The notes below the pieces were generated by a model. It saw nothing but the letters and a program-made list of their open reading frames with translations, was not told where the DNA came from and did not search any database. From Nocardia wallacei (GTDB taxonomy: Bacteria > Actinomycetota > Actinomycetes > Mycobacteriales > Mycobacteriaceae), in contig NZ_AP023396.1 of assembly GCF_014466955.1 (NCBI RefSeq), forward strand, positions 5,642,001 to 5,706,000: a stretch of DNA of 64,000 bases. Reading direction: 5' to 3'. Below, piece by piece: positions 50,081-59,253 of the stretch. The position numbers and the translations under genes were made by a program. Numbering within the stretch: the stretch's first letter is position 1; each line of letters begins with the position of its first letter.

Positions 50081-52282
50081 CTACCGGGCGCTCGCGGCCG
50101 CGGTTTCGGCTGGGCGGCCCTGGGTTCCGGGCGATGTGGCCGTGACGCTCACCCACGTATTGTTCACCGCCGACGTGCCCGAGAGCGGGTCGACCAGGGC
50201 TGGGTCGTGGAGGAGGTTGACGTTGGCGCCGGGGAGGGAGGCGGCCAGTTGCCAGCCGACGCCGGGTTCGCTGTGGCCCCAGCCGTGCGGGATGGCGACT
50301 GTGCCGGGGCGGATGTCGTCGCTGATCTCGACGGTGACGACGATGGAGCCGGTGGTGGAGGAGACGGTGACCGGGTCGCCGGCGGCGAGGCCGCGCGGGT
50401 CGGCGTCGGCGGGGTGCACGAGTACCGTGCAGCGGTCGCGGCCCTTCACCATGGCGGGGACGTTGTGCAGCCAGGAGTTGTTGCTGCGCAGGTGCCTTCG
50501 GCCGATCAGGCGCAGGTCGTAGCCCTCGGGTCCGGCGGGCGGGGCCTGGCGTACGTCGTCGACGATCGCGCGGGCGGCGGTGACGAAATCGGGCGGGGCG
50601 ATACGCACCCTGCGGTCCCGGGTACCGATCAGCTTGGGCAGCCGCGGGCGCAGCGGGCCGAGGTCCACACCACCGGGCGCCTCGCGAACATCCTTGACCC
50701 GCAAGCCTTTCCGGCCCCGGCGCAGCACACCGTACGGCCCGGCCGCGATGCCCAGCGCGCCCAGCCGCAGCGGGCTGAGCCGCTCGAACACGCCGTTGAG
50801 GGCGCGGCTGGTCAACCGGCGGGCGGGCAGCGGCACCACCTCGGTGATCATCCGCGCCAGAATCTGCCAGTCCTCCAGTCCGTCGGCCGGTGGCTCGAAG
50901 ACCCGGGCGTCGTACCGCAGGTTGTTGCGCACGCTGAACACGGGGAACAGCAGGTTGACGTCCTCGCGTTCCAGCGGGGACACCGGCGGCAGGATGATGT
51001 CGGCGTGCCGGGTGGTCTCGGTGATGTACATGTCCACGGCCACATAGAAATCCAGCGATTCCAGCGCCGCGTCCAGGCGACCGGCCTGCGGGGTCGACAG
51101 CACCGGATTCCCGGCGTAGGTGATCATGGCGCGGACCTGTCCCTCCCCCTCGGTCAGGATCTCGTCGGCCAGCGCCGCCACCGGCAGCTCGGAGCGGAAC
51201 GACTTGTACCTGCCCGAACGATCAGTCCACGCGCCGTGCGCCATTGGCAGGTACTTGCCGACCCTGGGCGCGTCGACCGGCGGAGTCGAGAACATCTGGC
51301 CCCCGGCACGATCCAGATTTCCGGTAACCGCGTTGATGGTGTTCACCAGCCAGTGCGTCAGCGTGCCGGTCACCTGCTGGCACACGCCGATGCGCGCGTA
51401 CAGCACCGCCGACCGGGCGGCCGCGTGCTCACGCGCGAAGCGGCGGATGGTCTCCGCGTCGACACCCGCGTGCGGCGCGGCCAGCTCCGGAGTGAAATCC
51501 GCTACCAGAGCGCGCAATTCGTCCCAGCCCGCGCATTGCCGCCGAATCGCCGCTTCGTCGCAGAGGTTCTCGGTCGCCAGGACGTGCAGCACGGCCAGCA
51601 GCAGGTGGACGTCGCCGCCGGGGACGACCGCCATATGCTCGTCGGCCAGCCGCGCGGTCTCGGTGCGGCGCGGGTCGATCACCACGACCTTCCCGCCTCG
51701 GCCGCGCACATCCTTGATGCGCTGCTTGGCGTTCGGCATCGTGGTCACCGAACCGTTCGAGACCGCCGGATTCGCGCCGAGGATCACCAGCCGGTCGGTG
51801 CGGTCGATATCGGCGATCGGCATGAGCACGTTCGAGCCGAACATCCGCCAGGCCGCGAACTCCTGCGGGAACTGATCGATCGAGGACGCCGTGTAGAAAT
51901 TGCGCGTCAACAACGCCATCCGCAGCAGCGCCCCGTACAGCACCGAGGAACTGTGCGCGGCCGGGTTACCCAGATACATCGCGATCGCGCTCGGCCCGTG
52001 CTCGCGCCGGATCGCGCGCAGCCGCCGCCCGATCTCCCGGAACGCCTCGTCCCAGCCGATCGGCTCGAACCCGTCGCCAACCCGCCGCACCGGCGTCCGC
52101 AGCCGGTCCGGGTCGTGGTGCAGTCCGCCCATCGCGGTCGCCTTCGGGCAGATATACCCTTGCGACAGAACGTCTTCCGGGTTCCCCTCGATCCGCGCGA
52201 CCCGATCCCCCTCGACGGTGACCAGGATCCCGCAGTGCGCCTCACACAGAGTGCACTGCCGAGCAACAATGCGAGTACTCAT
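50081..52282 (-). CDS. Molybdopterin oxidoreductase (Mo-bis-MGD, 4Fe-4S)
   Basis: The 733-residue product belongs to the DMSO-reductase superfamily of formate dehydrogenase/nitrate reductase-like enzymes. The N-terminal CTLCEAHCGILV and CPKATAMG supply four Cys-type ligands for a 4Fe-4S cluster. MGD-binding segments are LGANPAVSNGS, then TYAGNPVLSTPQAGRLD and SNNSWLHNVPAMVKGRDRC near the end. No twin-arginine signal is visible, so it should work in the cytosol. It stands alone without obvious partner subunits. The substrate cannot be assigned from this; single-gene members are often called formate dehydrogenase-like. Its end converges with the toxin cassette terminator. Confidence 0.88.
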   Translation of the reverse strand: MSTRIVARQCTLCEAHCGILVTVEGDRVARIEGNPEDVLSQGYICPKATAMGGLHHDPDRLRTPVRRVGDGFEPIGWDEAFREIGRRLRAIRREHGPSAIAMYLGNPAAHSSSVLYGALLRMALLTRNFYTASSIDQFPQEFAAWRMFGSNVLMPIADIDRTDRLVILGANPAVSNGSVTTMPNAKQRIKDVRGRGGKVVVIDPRRTETARLADEHMAVVPGGDVHLLLAVLHVLATENLCDEAAIRRQCAGWDELRALVADFTPELAAPHAGVDAETIRRFAREHAAARSAVLYARIGVCQQVTGTLTHWLVNTINAVTGNLDRAGGQMFSTPPVDAPRVGKYLPMAHGAWTDRSGRYKSFRSELPVAALADEILTEGEGQVRAMITYAGNPVLSTPQAGRLDAALESLDFYVAVDMYITETTRHADIILPPVSPLEREDVNLLFPVFSVRNNLRYDARVFEPPADGLEDWQILARMITEVVPLPARRLTSRALNGVFERLSPLRLGALGIAAGPYGVLRRGRKGLRVKDVREAPGGVDLGPLRPRLPKLIGTRDRRVRIAPPDFVTAARAIVDDVRQAPPAGPEGYDLRLIGRRHLRSNNSWLHNVPAMVKGRDRCTVLVHPADADPRGLAAGDPVTVSSTTGSIVVTVEISDDIRPGTVAIPHGWGHSEPGVGWQLAASLPGANVNLLHDPALVDPLSGTSAVNNTWVSVTATSPGTQGRPAETAAASAR

Positions 52283-52479
52283 AGCTCATCCTCTCAGGCG
52301 ACGGCCCATCGCGAGCGTACCGCTCCCCTCTCCCCGGGTACACCCACCGCAGTCGGATATCGACACGCCAGGTTTCGGCTCGGCGTGTGCCCATCCATCG
52401 CGGCATCGGCGCCCGGCCTGCGGCCGTGAACGCACACCTTCGCAGGTCCGAAACCCCTTCCGATCGGAGGTCTTCGCAC

Positions 52480-52563
52480 ATGACCGTGACCGATGAGTGC
52501 CTGGACGACAACGCGCGGTCCGCCGAAGGGCTGCGGAACATCCGGCTCGGTATGTCTTTATGA
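52480..52563 (+). pseudogene. Remnant of a beta-carbonic anhydrase gene
   Basis: A GGAGG at 52466-52470 is followed by an ATG and the residues MTVTDECLDDNARSAEG, then an unrelated tail and a stop after 28 codons. This start resembles the N-terminus of actinobacterial beta-carbonic anhydrases (MTVTDDYLANNVDYASGF in the mycobacterial Rv1284 type, recalled from memory). The zinc-binding and catalytic parts are absent, so the gene has been lost by deletion while its start and ribosome site remain. It overlaps the end of the minus-strand CGNR gene by six bases. The rest of the gap 52283-52479 shows nothing else. Confidence 0.55.
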
Positions 52564-53127
52564 GCTGGATTCCTTGCGGTGGCTGGCGTTGAAGCGGGCT
52601 TTCTTCTGACGGTTGCCGCAGGTGTTCATGTCGCACCATTTGCGGGTGCGGCTTCGGCTGGTGTCGAAGAAGGCGGCTCGGCAGGTAGGGGAGGCGCACA
52701 GGGCCAGTTTTCCGTCTCGTTCGCCTGCGATGATGCTGATCGCGTCGGCGGCGATCACGCCCAGGGCGTCTGCCACGCAGGTCGGCGAGCTGAGTTGCCA
52801 GTGCCGATTGCCTTCGGGCGCAAGGATTGCCGATGCGCGGCCCTGAACGCTGCAGTCGTTGATCACTCGGACCGCGGCGGCGGGTAGGGCGGCTCGGGTA
52901 GCGGCGGCCGTGGCAGCGGCGTGGATCGATTCCCGCAGTTCCCGGGCGCGTTCGAGCTGGGCGGGGGTGCAGGAGTCGACGGCGAGGCCGTTCACCCGCA
53001 GCCAGTCGACCAGGCGCTGCGGCGTGGGAATGCGCTCGATCGCGTCGCCGTGACGCTCCGACAGCGTCCCCGTGAAGCTGGTCGCCAGCACGTTACCGAG
53101 GCGAAAGTCGGGAAACCCAGCAGGCAT
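52558..53127 (-). CDS. CGNR zinc finger / ABATE-domain regulator
   Basis: The 189-residue product has an N-terminal helical ABATE-type ligand domain (LATSFTGTLSERHGDAIERI, then LVDWLRVNGL) and a C-terminal CGNR zinc finger: LCASPTCRAAFFDTSRSRTR, then KWCDMNTCGNRQKKARF. These proteins are thought to be transcription regulators that sense a ligand. The finger is complete. The gene is on the minus strand, divergent from the epoxide hydrolase with a 103-bp gap, which makes that gene a probable target. Confidence 0.88.
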   Translation of the reverse strand: MPAGFPDFRLGNVLATSFTGTLSERHGDAIERIPTPQRLVDWLRVNGLAVDSCTPAQLERARELRESIHAAATAAATRAALPAAAVRVINDCSVQGRASAILAPEGNRHWQLSSPTCVADALGVIAADAISIIAGERDGKLALCASPTCRAAFFDTSRSRTRKWCDMNTCGNRQKKARFNASHRKESSS

Positions 53128-53230
53128 GGAACCACCATAGCCGGTTGCAGCCCGGCTCGATCGCGTGTTAGAACCGTCTTAGCCGGTTCACGACGAGCCG
53201 CAGCCCGCTCAGCGACGGCCTGGAGGTCTC

Positions 53231-54406
53231 ATGCACGGTTCACCCGCCGACGTGCGCGCATTCGAAACCCGCGCACCCGACGCCGACCTCGACGATCTGC
53301 GCGCGCGATTGGCCGCGGCACGCCTACCGGAGCCGGAGACGGTCCACCCCGCCCCGCCCGGCCCGCGCCGATGGGCACAGGGCGTCCCCCTCGCCGATCT
53401 CACCGAGGTCGTGAACTACTGGCGCACGGAGTACGACTGGCGGTCGTTCGAAGCGCGCCTCGACCGAATCGGCCAGTACCGCACCACAATCGACGGTCTG
53501 GGCATCCATTTCCTGCACCGCCGCTCCACCCGCGCGGACGCCACGCCCCTGATCGTGACCCACGGCTGGCCGGGCAGCATTGCCGAATTCATCGACGTGA
53601 TAGACGAATTGGCCGATCCGGAAGACGCCGCCGCCCCGGCGTTCCACGTGGTGGTCCCGTCGTTACCGGGCTTCGGCTACAGCGATAAACCCGCCGCCAC
53701 CGGCTGGGGAACCGAAAAGATCGCGGCCGCCTGGGTGGAACTGATGCGAAGGCTCGGCTACCGCAGATTCGTCGCGCACGGCGGCGATTGGGGAGGCGTG
53801 ATCACCACGATCCTCGGCGGCAGATTCCCCGAGCACGTCCTCGGCATCCACACCACGACCGCGCAGTCCCCGCCCGGCTTGCCGACGGAGGGCCTGACGG
53901 CGCTCGAACGCGCATGGACCGAGGAGACCAGCCATTTCTGGCGTCACCGCGCGGCATACGCGAAACAGCAGGCGACCCGGCCACAGACCATCGGCTACGC
54001 CCTCGTCGACTCACCCGTCGGACTGCTCGCCTGGATCCTCGACAAGTTCGCGGAGTGGACCGACACCGAGGACAGCCCGTTCGAAACCATCTCCAGGGAC
54101 CGCATTCTCGACGACGTCACGCTGTACTGGCTCACCCGCACCGGCGCCGCCGCGGCCCGCATCTACTACGAAAGCCACAACTCCCTCGACCCCGAACTCC
54201 GCGTCGACGTTCCGTCCGCGATCACCGTATATCCCCGCGACATCGAGAAATATCCGCGTGGCTGGGCCGAGAAGCGATTCCGGCAGATCGTCCGCTGGCG
54301 GTCCCCCGAAATCGGCGGGCATTTCCCGTCCCTCGAGGTCCCGGAGTATTTCGTCACCGACGTTCGAGAAGGACTTGCCGCGGTACTGGCCGCGAACCCT
54401 TCCTGA
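53231..54406 (+). CDS. Epoxide hydrolase (alpha/beta hydrolase, EHN domain)
   Basis: The 391-residue product has the N-terminal EHN domain (DADLDDLRARLAAARLPEPE, then GVPLADLTEVVNYWRTEYDW) and an alpha/beta hydrolase core. The oxyanion motif is HGWPGSIAEF and the nucleophile Asp is in VAHGGDWGGVITT. A cap-domain Tyr is in LYWLTRTGAAAARIYYES, and the catalytic His is in GGHFPSLEVPEYF. These fit epoxide hydrolases that open epoxides to diols. It is likely monocistronic and divergent from the CGNR regulator. Plausible substrates include host lipids or aromatic metabolites, which the sequence does not decide. Confidence 0.9.
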   Translation: MHGSPADVRAFETRAPDADLDDLRARLAAARLPEPETVHPAPPGPRRWAQGVPLADLTEVVNYWRTEYDWRSFEARLDRIGQYRTTIDGLGIHFLHRRSTRADATPLIVTHGWPGSIAEFIDVIDELADPEDAAAPAFHVVVPSLPGFGYSDKPAATGWGTEKIAAAWVELMRRLGYRRFVAHGGDWGGVITTILGGRFPEHVLGIHTTTAQSPPGLPTEGLTALERAWTEETSHFWRHRAAYAKQQATRPQTIGYALVDSPVGLLAWILDKFAEWTDTEDSPFETISRDRILDDVTLYWLTRTGAAAARIYYESHNSLDPELRVDVPSAITVYPRDIEKYPRGWAEKRFRQIVRWRSPEIGGHFPSLEVPEYFVTDVREGLAAVLAANPS

Positions 54407-54496
54407 ATCGGATTTCAGGCCCGTTCAGGCCCGCTTCAGCCACCCGTTGCGACAGTGGCCCCGCGATCGATACCACCATCGAGCGAGAGGCGGAAT

Positions 54497-54685
54497 ATGG
54501 ACCACACAGTGCGCATCGGCCGGCACCCCTACCGGATCGTCGGCAAGGCTCCACTGTCGACGGTGTCGCGGGCCTGCTACGGCAAGCACCGATACACCTT
54601 GCAGCGCGTGTCGGACGGTTCACTGTGGCTGGCCTTCGGCGCCCGGCTCACCGCCGCGTCGGAACTGGTCTGCGCACGCCGGTAG
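54497..54685 (+). CDS. Small hypothetical protein (62 residues)
   Basis: MDHTVRIGRHPYRIVGKAPL begins a small beta-rich protein that continues YTLQRVSDGSLWLAFGARLT. The start is supported by GAGCGAGAGGCGG just upstream. A longer frame from 54455 is less likely. I recognise no family. A strong terminator follows six bases after its stop, which shows that a transcript ends here. Confidence 0.55.
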   Translation: MDHTVRIGRHPYRIVGKAPLSTVSRACYGKHRYTLQRVSDGSLWLAFGARLTAASELVCARR

Positions 54686-54690
54686 TTCTC

Positions 54691-54724
54691 GGCCCCGGCG
54701 TGCGCCGTTCCGCACGCCGGGGCC
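54691..54724. terminator. Strong 14-bp hairpin terminator
   Basis: GGCCCCGGCGTGCG (54691-54704), loop CCGTTC, and its exact complement (54711-54724) follow the small gene at 54685. It separates this gene from the flavin oxidoreductase operon starting at 54808. Confidence 0.85.
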
Positions 54725-54807
54725 ACCGGAATAGGCCCGCACGGTACCGTGTTCCCTTGGTTGCCATGTCCACCAAATTGGTGGAGCCAGGAACCGAGGA
54801 GGACACC

Positions 54808-55947
54808 GTGCAGTTCGGAATCTTCAGCGTCGGGGACGTCACCGCCGACCCGACCACCGGCCGGACGCCCACCGAGGCCGAGCGCATCAAGGCGATGGTC
54901 GCCATCGCGTTGAAGGCGGAAGAGGTCGGGCTCGACGTGTTCGCCACCGGTGAGCACCACAATCCCCCGTTCGTGCCGTCGTCGCCGACCACCATGCTCG
55001 GCTACGTGGCCGCCCGCACCGAGCGGCTGCAGCTGTCCACCGCGACGACGCTGATCACGACCAACGACCCGGTGAAGATCGCCGAGGACTTCGCCATGCT
55101 GCAGCACCTGTCCGACGGCCGGGTGGACCTGATGCTGGGCCGCGGCAACACCGGCCCCGTCTACCCCTGGTTCGGCAAGGACATCCGCGAAGGCATCCCG
55201 CTGGCCATCGAGAACTACCACCTGCTGCGCAAGCTGTGGCGCGAGCCGCAGGTGAACTGGCAGGGCAAGTTCCGCACCCCGCTGCAGGGCTTCACCGCCA
55301 CGCCCGCGCCGCTGGACGGGACGCCGCCGTTCGTGTGGCACGGCTCGATCCGCTCGCCGGAGATCGCCGAACAGGCCGCGTACTACGGCGACGGCTTCTT
55401 CCACAACAACATCTTCTGGAACGCCGAGCACACCGCGCAGATGGTGAATCTGTACCGGCAACGCTACGAGCACTACGGGCACGGCGCCGCCGACCAGGCC
55501 GTCGTCGGTCTGGGCGGGCAGGTGTTCATGGCCGAGACCGAGGCGGCGGCCAAGAAGTTCTTCCGGCCCTACTTCGACGACGCGCCCGTCTACGGCCACG
55601 GACCGTCGCTGGAGGAGTTCACCGAACTCACCCCGCTGACCGTGGGGACGCCCGAGCAGGTGATCGAGCGCACCCTCGGTTTCGCCGACAATGTCGGCGA
55701 CTATCAGCGCCAGCTGTTCCTCATGGACCACGCCGGGCTGCCGCTCGAGGTGGTGCTGGAACAGCTCGAGATCCTCGGCCGCGAGGTCGTGCCGGTGCTG
55801 CGCCGCGAGTTCGAGGCCCGTCGCCCCGCGCACGTGCCCAGCGATCCGCCGACCCACGCCACGCTGGTGGCCGCCGGGCCGGACACGCCCTACCACCTCG
55901 TCGAGCCCGCCCGCGAACGTATGCTCGCCGCTGCCCCGAAGGAGTGA
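54808..55947 (+). CDS. LLM-class flavin-dependent oxidoreductase (CE1758 type)
   Basis: The 379-residue product is a luciferase-like monooxygenase of the FMN-dependent CE1758 group. Typical parts are MQFGIFSVGDVTADPTTGRT at the start, TGEHHNPPFVPSSPTTMLGY, and LQLSTATTLITTNDPVKIAE. GRVDLMLGRGNTGPVYPWFG follows. It needs reduced FMN from a partner reductase, and the next gene encodes one. I used GTG 54808 because GAGGAGGAC precedes it, while the longer frame from the upstream ATG (54767) adds unlike residues. The substrate is unknown. Confidence 0.9.
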   Translation: MQFGIFSVGDVTADPTTGRTPTEAERIKAMVAIALKAEEVGLDVFATGEHHNPPFVPSSPTTMLGYVAARTERLQLSTATTLITTNDPVKIAEDFAMLQHLSDGRVDLMLGRGNTGPVYPWFGKDIREGIPLAIENYHLLRKLWREPQVNWQGKFRTPLQGFTATPAPLDGTPPFVWHGSIRSPEIAEQAAYYGDGFFHNNIFWNAEHTAQMVNLYRQRYEHYGHGAADQAVVGLGGQVFMAETEAAAKKFFRPYFDDAPVYGHGPSLEEFTELTPLTVGTPEQVIERTLGFADNVGDYQRQLFLMDHAGLPLEVVLEQLEILGREVVPVLRREFEARRPAHVPSDPPTHATLVAAGPDTPYHLVEPARERMLAAAPKE

Positions 55948-55951
55948 ACCA

Positions 55952-56617
55952 GTGAGCCGCACCGTCGTCGTCCTGACCGCAGGACTGTCCCAGCCGTCCA
56001 CCACCCGGCTGCTCGCCGATCAGTTGTCCGGCGCGGTGGCCGCCGCCGTCACCGCGCGTGGCGAGTCCGTCGACTTCGAGGTGGTCGAATTGCGGGATCT
56101 GGCAACGGATCTGGCGACCACCCTGACCACCGGCGGCCTGCCGACTCCGGCGGTCGCCGCGGTCCGGGAGAAGATCTCCGCCGCCGATGGGGTCATCGCC
56201 GTCACACCCGTGTTCGCCGCGAGCTACAGCGGCCTGTTCAAGATGTTCATCGATGTCCTGGACCCCGACGCGCTCAACGGCATGCCGGTGCTGATCGCGG
56301 CCACCGCGGGCACCCCGCGTCACGCGCTGGTGCTCGACCACGCCATGCGGCCGCTGTTCGCCTACCTGCGCGCGGTCGTGGCGCCGACCGGAATCTTCGC
56401 GGCGACAGAGGATTTCGGCTCCGAGGGGCTCGCCGATCGGGTGCGGCGCGCCGCCGCCGAGTTCGCGCCGCTCGTTCTCGCCGAACAGACCGCGGTCGCG
56501 GGCTTCCTCGACGAGCAGCCCCCTCGGGCACGCACCTCCGGCAACTCCCTCCCCGCCCCGACCCCGTTCGCCGAGCTACTCGCCGGGCACGACGGCGTGC
56601 TCGCCGGGACCGACTAG
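55952..56617 (+). CDS. FMN reductase (CE1759 type)
   Basis: The 221-residue NADPH-dependent FMN reductase has a flavodoxin-like fold with LTAGLSQPSTTRLLADQLSG as the phosphate-binding start. VIAVTPVFAASYSGLFKMFI supplies the flavin-loop region. It starts with GTG four bases after the monooxygenase stop, so the two make a two-component system in which this enzyme supplies FMNH2. The C-terminus is Pro-rich and probably disordered. The pair is typical of mycolic-acid actinomycetes. Confidence 0.9.
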   Translation: MSRTVVVLTAGLSQPSTTRLLADQLSGAVAAAVTARGESVDFEVVELRDLATDLATTLTTGGLPTPAVAAVREKISAADGVIAVTPVFAASYSGLFKMFIDVLDPDALNGMPVLIAATAGTPRHALVLDHAMRPLFAYLRAVVAPTGIFAATEDFGSEGLADRVRRAAAEFAPLVLAEQTAVAGFLDEQPPRARTSGNSLPAPTPFAELLAGHDGVLAGTD

Positions 56618-56934
56618 CGCCTCGTCCGGCCAGGTCGCGCGCGCAATAATCCGGCGACGTCGGCCGTCATCCTCGCGATAATGGCCGACGCGTGGAACAC
56701 CTCGATCACGTCATCGACGGCTACGGGGCCGACGTCGACCTCGACGTGATCCGCGCATGGTGGTAGCTGCGCGCCTGACGACGGACAGAGCCCCCGGCCG
56801 GAGTCTGCCGCCTGCCACTAGCGCGGCGTTTGCGCAAACTCATGGCAACGCCCAGCATGGACAGTGACCCGTGGCCCGCCGCCCTGGACGCACGACCCCT
56901 GACGGGTCACCGACCCCAACGGAGGCTGGAAACC
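56618..56934. other. 317-bp gap before the nitroreductase gene
   Basis: The gap contains CGTCGGCC (56658-56665) and its complement (56683-56690), a weak hairpin with a long loop that may end the flavin operon. It also contains a 24-codon frame from GTG 56692 (VEHLDHVIDGYGADVDLDVI) that might be a relic of another gene. GGAGG lies 9 bases before the ATG at 56935. I see no DosR-like box, although the following gene family is often DosR-controlled. Confidence 0.5.
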
Positions 56935-57939
56935 ATGACCTTCCCGAACCCGTCCGGCACCCGCACCGAACCCGACGAGGAGACCATCCTCGCGGTGATG
57001 CGGCTCGCGCAGCGGGCACCGTCGGTCCACAACACCCAGCCCTGGCACTGGGTACTCGCCGACGGCGAACTGCATCTGCACACCGACCCCGACCGCATGC
57101 TGCCCGCGGCCGACCCGCACAGCCGCCAGCAGGTCATCAGCTGCGGCGCCATGCTGCATCACGTCCGCACGGTGCTCGCGGCCCGCGGCTGGCACACCGA
57201 CATCACCCGCCTGCCCGACCCCGCGCGGCCCGACCACCTGGCCGTGCTCTGCTTCCGGCCCTGGCCCGATCCCCCGGCCGGCATCGCGACCCGCGCGGCA
57301 GCGATCGAGCGGCGGCGCACCGACCGCCTCCCGCTGCTCGAACCGCGCGGCTGGGACGAACTCCTACCCGCCCTGCGCAAACTGGTCGCACCACACGATC
57401 TGGTTTTCGAGGTACTCGAAGACGATGCCCGCGAACAGCTGGCAAAGGTTTCCGCACGGGCCACCACCGCCCGCGACGACGACGCCATGTATCAGATGGA
57501 ACTGGACTGGTGGACAGGCCATTCCGGCGCCGCGGAGGGAGTGCCGGAAACCTCGCGGGTCTCAGCCGCCGAGGCCGCGCGAGTCGAGGTCGGCCGGGAA
57601 TTCCCCACCGTCGCGCATTCGATGCGCCGCCCCGCCCTCACCGACCGCGCCGAGTTGGTCGCGCTCGGATCCTACGGTGACGCGACGCCGCAGTGGCTGC
57701 ACACCGGCGAGGCGCTGTCCGCCGTACTGCTCGAGAGCACTGCCGCGGGCCTCGCGACCTGCCCGATCACCCATGTCACCGAACTCCCCGCGGGCCGCGG
57801 CGCCGTCGCCGACCTACTTCCCGACCGCGCCACACCCCAGGTCGTGATCCGGATCGGCACCGCACCCGCGGGCGAACCGGACCTGCCCGCCACCCCGCGC
57901 CGCCCGCTCGCCGACATTCTCACCGTCCACCACAGCTGA
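56935..57939 (+). CDS. Acg-like nitroreductase family protein
   Basis: The 334-residue product resembles Acg (Rv2032) of mycobacteria, a tandem nitroreductase-fold protein that can sequester FMN. The landmark RAPSVHNTQPWHWVLADGEL lies at residues 27-46. A second typical part is GDATPQWLHTGEALSAVLLE near 250, then ATCPITHVTELP. Function in mycobacteria is linked to dormancy. The start MTFPNPSGTRTEPDEE at 56935 has a good ribosome site; a frame beginning at 56830 is longer but unlike the family. It stands alone. Confidence 0.85.
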   Translation: MTFPNPSGTRTEPDEETILAVMRLAQRAPSVHNTQPWHWVLADGELHLHTDPDRMLPAADPHSRQQVISCGAMLHHVRTVLAARGWHTDITRLPDPARPDHLAVLCFRPWPDPPAGIATRAAAIERRRTDRLPLLEPRGWDELLPALRKLVAPHDLVFEVLEDDAREQLAKVSARATTARDDDAMYQMELDWWTGHSGAAEGVPETSRVSAAEAARVEVGREFPTVAHSMRRPALTDRAELVALGSYGDATPQWLHTGEALSAVLLESTAAGLATCPITHVTELPAGRGAVADLLPDRATPQVVIRIGTAPAGEPDLPATPRRPLADILTVHHS

Positions 57940-58086
57940 CCGAGGAACTCCCGCGAGGTTCGCACCGTCGAAGACGATGCGCTGCCGAGAGCGCCCGTCG
58001 CCCGGATACTATTGGCCGGGCGACAATAACGCGCGGCCGGTGGAACGCAGCCGGCGACCTACGCGCTGCCTCGGAGGAGGTCCCAC

Positions 58087-59253
58087 ATGGACGAACTGGC
58101 CGAAACAATCTCGCGGATGCGGGCTTTCATCGATTCGGAGGTCATTCCGCACGAGCCGGTGCTGGCCGCCGACGATGCCGAGGCGGGCGCCGCGCTCGCC
58201 CGGCTGCGCGAGCGGGCCAAGGAACTCGGGTTGTGGGCGCTGGGTCATCCGGCCGAACTCGGCGGTGGCGGTGTGCCGTTCCTCGACTTCGTCTACCTGA
58301 ACGAGATCATCGGACGTTCGGAGTTCGGGCAGCTGGCCGTGGGCTCGGTGTCCATGCAGGACACGCTGATGCTGCACCGGCACGGCACCGACGAGCAGCG
58401 CCGCCGCTGGATCCCGCCCATGGTGGCCGGTGACATCCTGCCGTCGGTGGGGCTGACCGAGCCGGAGGTCGCGGGCTCGGATCCGACCCTGATCGCCAGC
58501 CGCGCCGAACTCGACGGCGATACCTGGATCATCAACGGGCACAAGTGGTTCACCACCGGCGCGCGCCAGGCGGCGTACTGCACCGTGTTCGCCCGGACCG
58601 AACCGGAAGACGTGCCCGCGCACGCCAGGATCAGCGCGATCATCGTGCCGACCGACACCCCGGGCTTCGAGATCGTGCGCTCCATCCCGACGATGGGCCA
58701 CGATCCGAGCGACCACTACGAGGTGCGGCTCACCGACGTGCGCGTGCCCGCCGCCAACCTGCTGGGCGAGCGCGGCAAGGGTTTCGCCGTGGCACAGGAC
58801 CGCCTCGGCCCCGGCCGGATCTTCCACTGCATGCGGTGGCTCGGGCAGGCCCAGCGCGCCTACGAACTCATGTGCGCACGGGCCAACGCCCGCTACGCGC
58901 ACGGCTCACTGCTCGCCGAGAAGGGCGAAATCCACAGGTACATAGCGGAATCCGCCGCCGAGATCCACGCCGCCCGGTTGATGACCCTCGACGCCGCCCG
59001 CGCGATGGACGCCGGGGAGGACTACCGGGTGCGCGTCGGCCTGGTGAAATTCTGGGGCGCGCGCATGCTGCACAACGTCATCGACCGCGCCATCCAGGTG
59101 CACGGCGCGCTCGGTCTGACCGCCGACACCCCGCTGGAACGTATGTACCGGCAGGCCCGCTACGCCCGCGTCTACGACGGTCCCGACGAGGTGCACCGCA
59201 TGTCCGCCGCGCGCCGCCTGCTGCGTTCCCCGGAGGCCGCGCCGTGGCGGTGA
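58087..59253 (+). CDS. Acyl-CoA dehydrogenase
   Basis: This 388-residue flavoprotein has the standard pattern: VGLTEPEVAGSDPTLIASRA, then DGDTWIINGHKWFTTGARQA and a C-terminal IQVHGALGLTADTPLERMYR with YDGPDEVHRMSAARRLL. It should introduce a double bond next to the CoA thioester. The start is supported by GAGGAGG seven bases upstream. The next gene starts before this stop. The acyl-chain preference cannot be read from the sequence, but the partner phosphotransferase-like gene is typical of ACAD10/11-like pairs in lipid breakdown. Confidence 0.92.
   Translation: MDELAETISRMRAFIDSEVIPHEPVLAADDAEAGAALARLRERAKELGLWALGHPAELGGGGVPFLDFVYLNEIIGRSEFGQLAVGSVSMQDTLMLHRHGTDEQRRRWIPPMVAGDILPSVGLTEPEVAGSDPTLIASRAELDGDTWIINGHKWFTTGARQAAYCTVFARTEPEDVPAHARISAIIVPTDTPGFEIVRSIPTMGHDPSDHYEVRLTDVRVPAANLLGERGKGFAVAQDRLGPGRIFHCMRWLGQAQRAYELMCARANARYAHGSLLAEKGEIHRYIAESAAEIHAARLMTLDAARAMDAGEDYRVRVGLVKFWGARMLHNVIDRAIQVHGALGLTADTPLERMYRQARYARVYDGPDEVHRMSAARRLLRSPEAAPWR

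Noticed and set aside
56692..56766. 24-codon frame VEHLDHVIDGYGADVDLDVI... as a phosphotransferase relic
   Set aside because: It is too short to decide. The match to kinase tails is only a feeling from the GYGADVDLDVI part.
56618..56934. DosR box upstream of the Acg-like gene
   Set aside because: No sequence near the GGGACTTNNGGCCC pattern was found, although the family is often DosR-controlled in mycobacteria.
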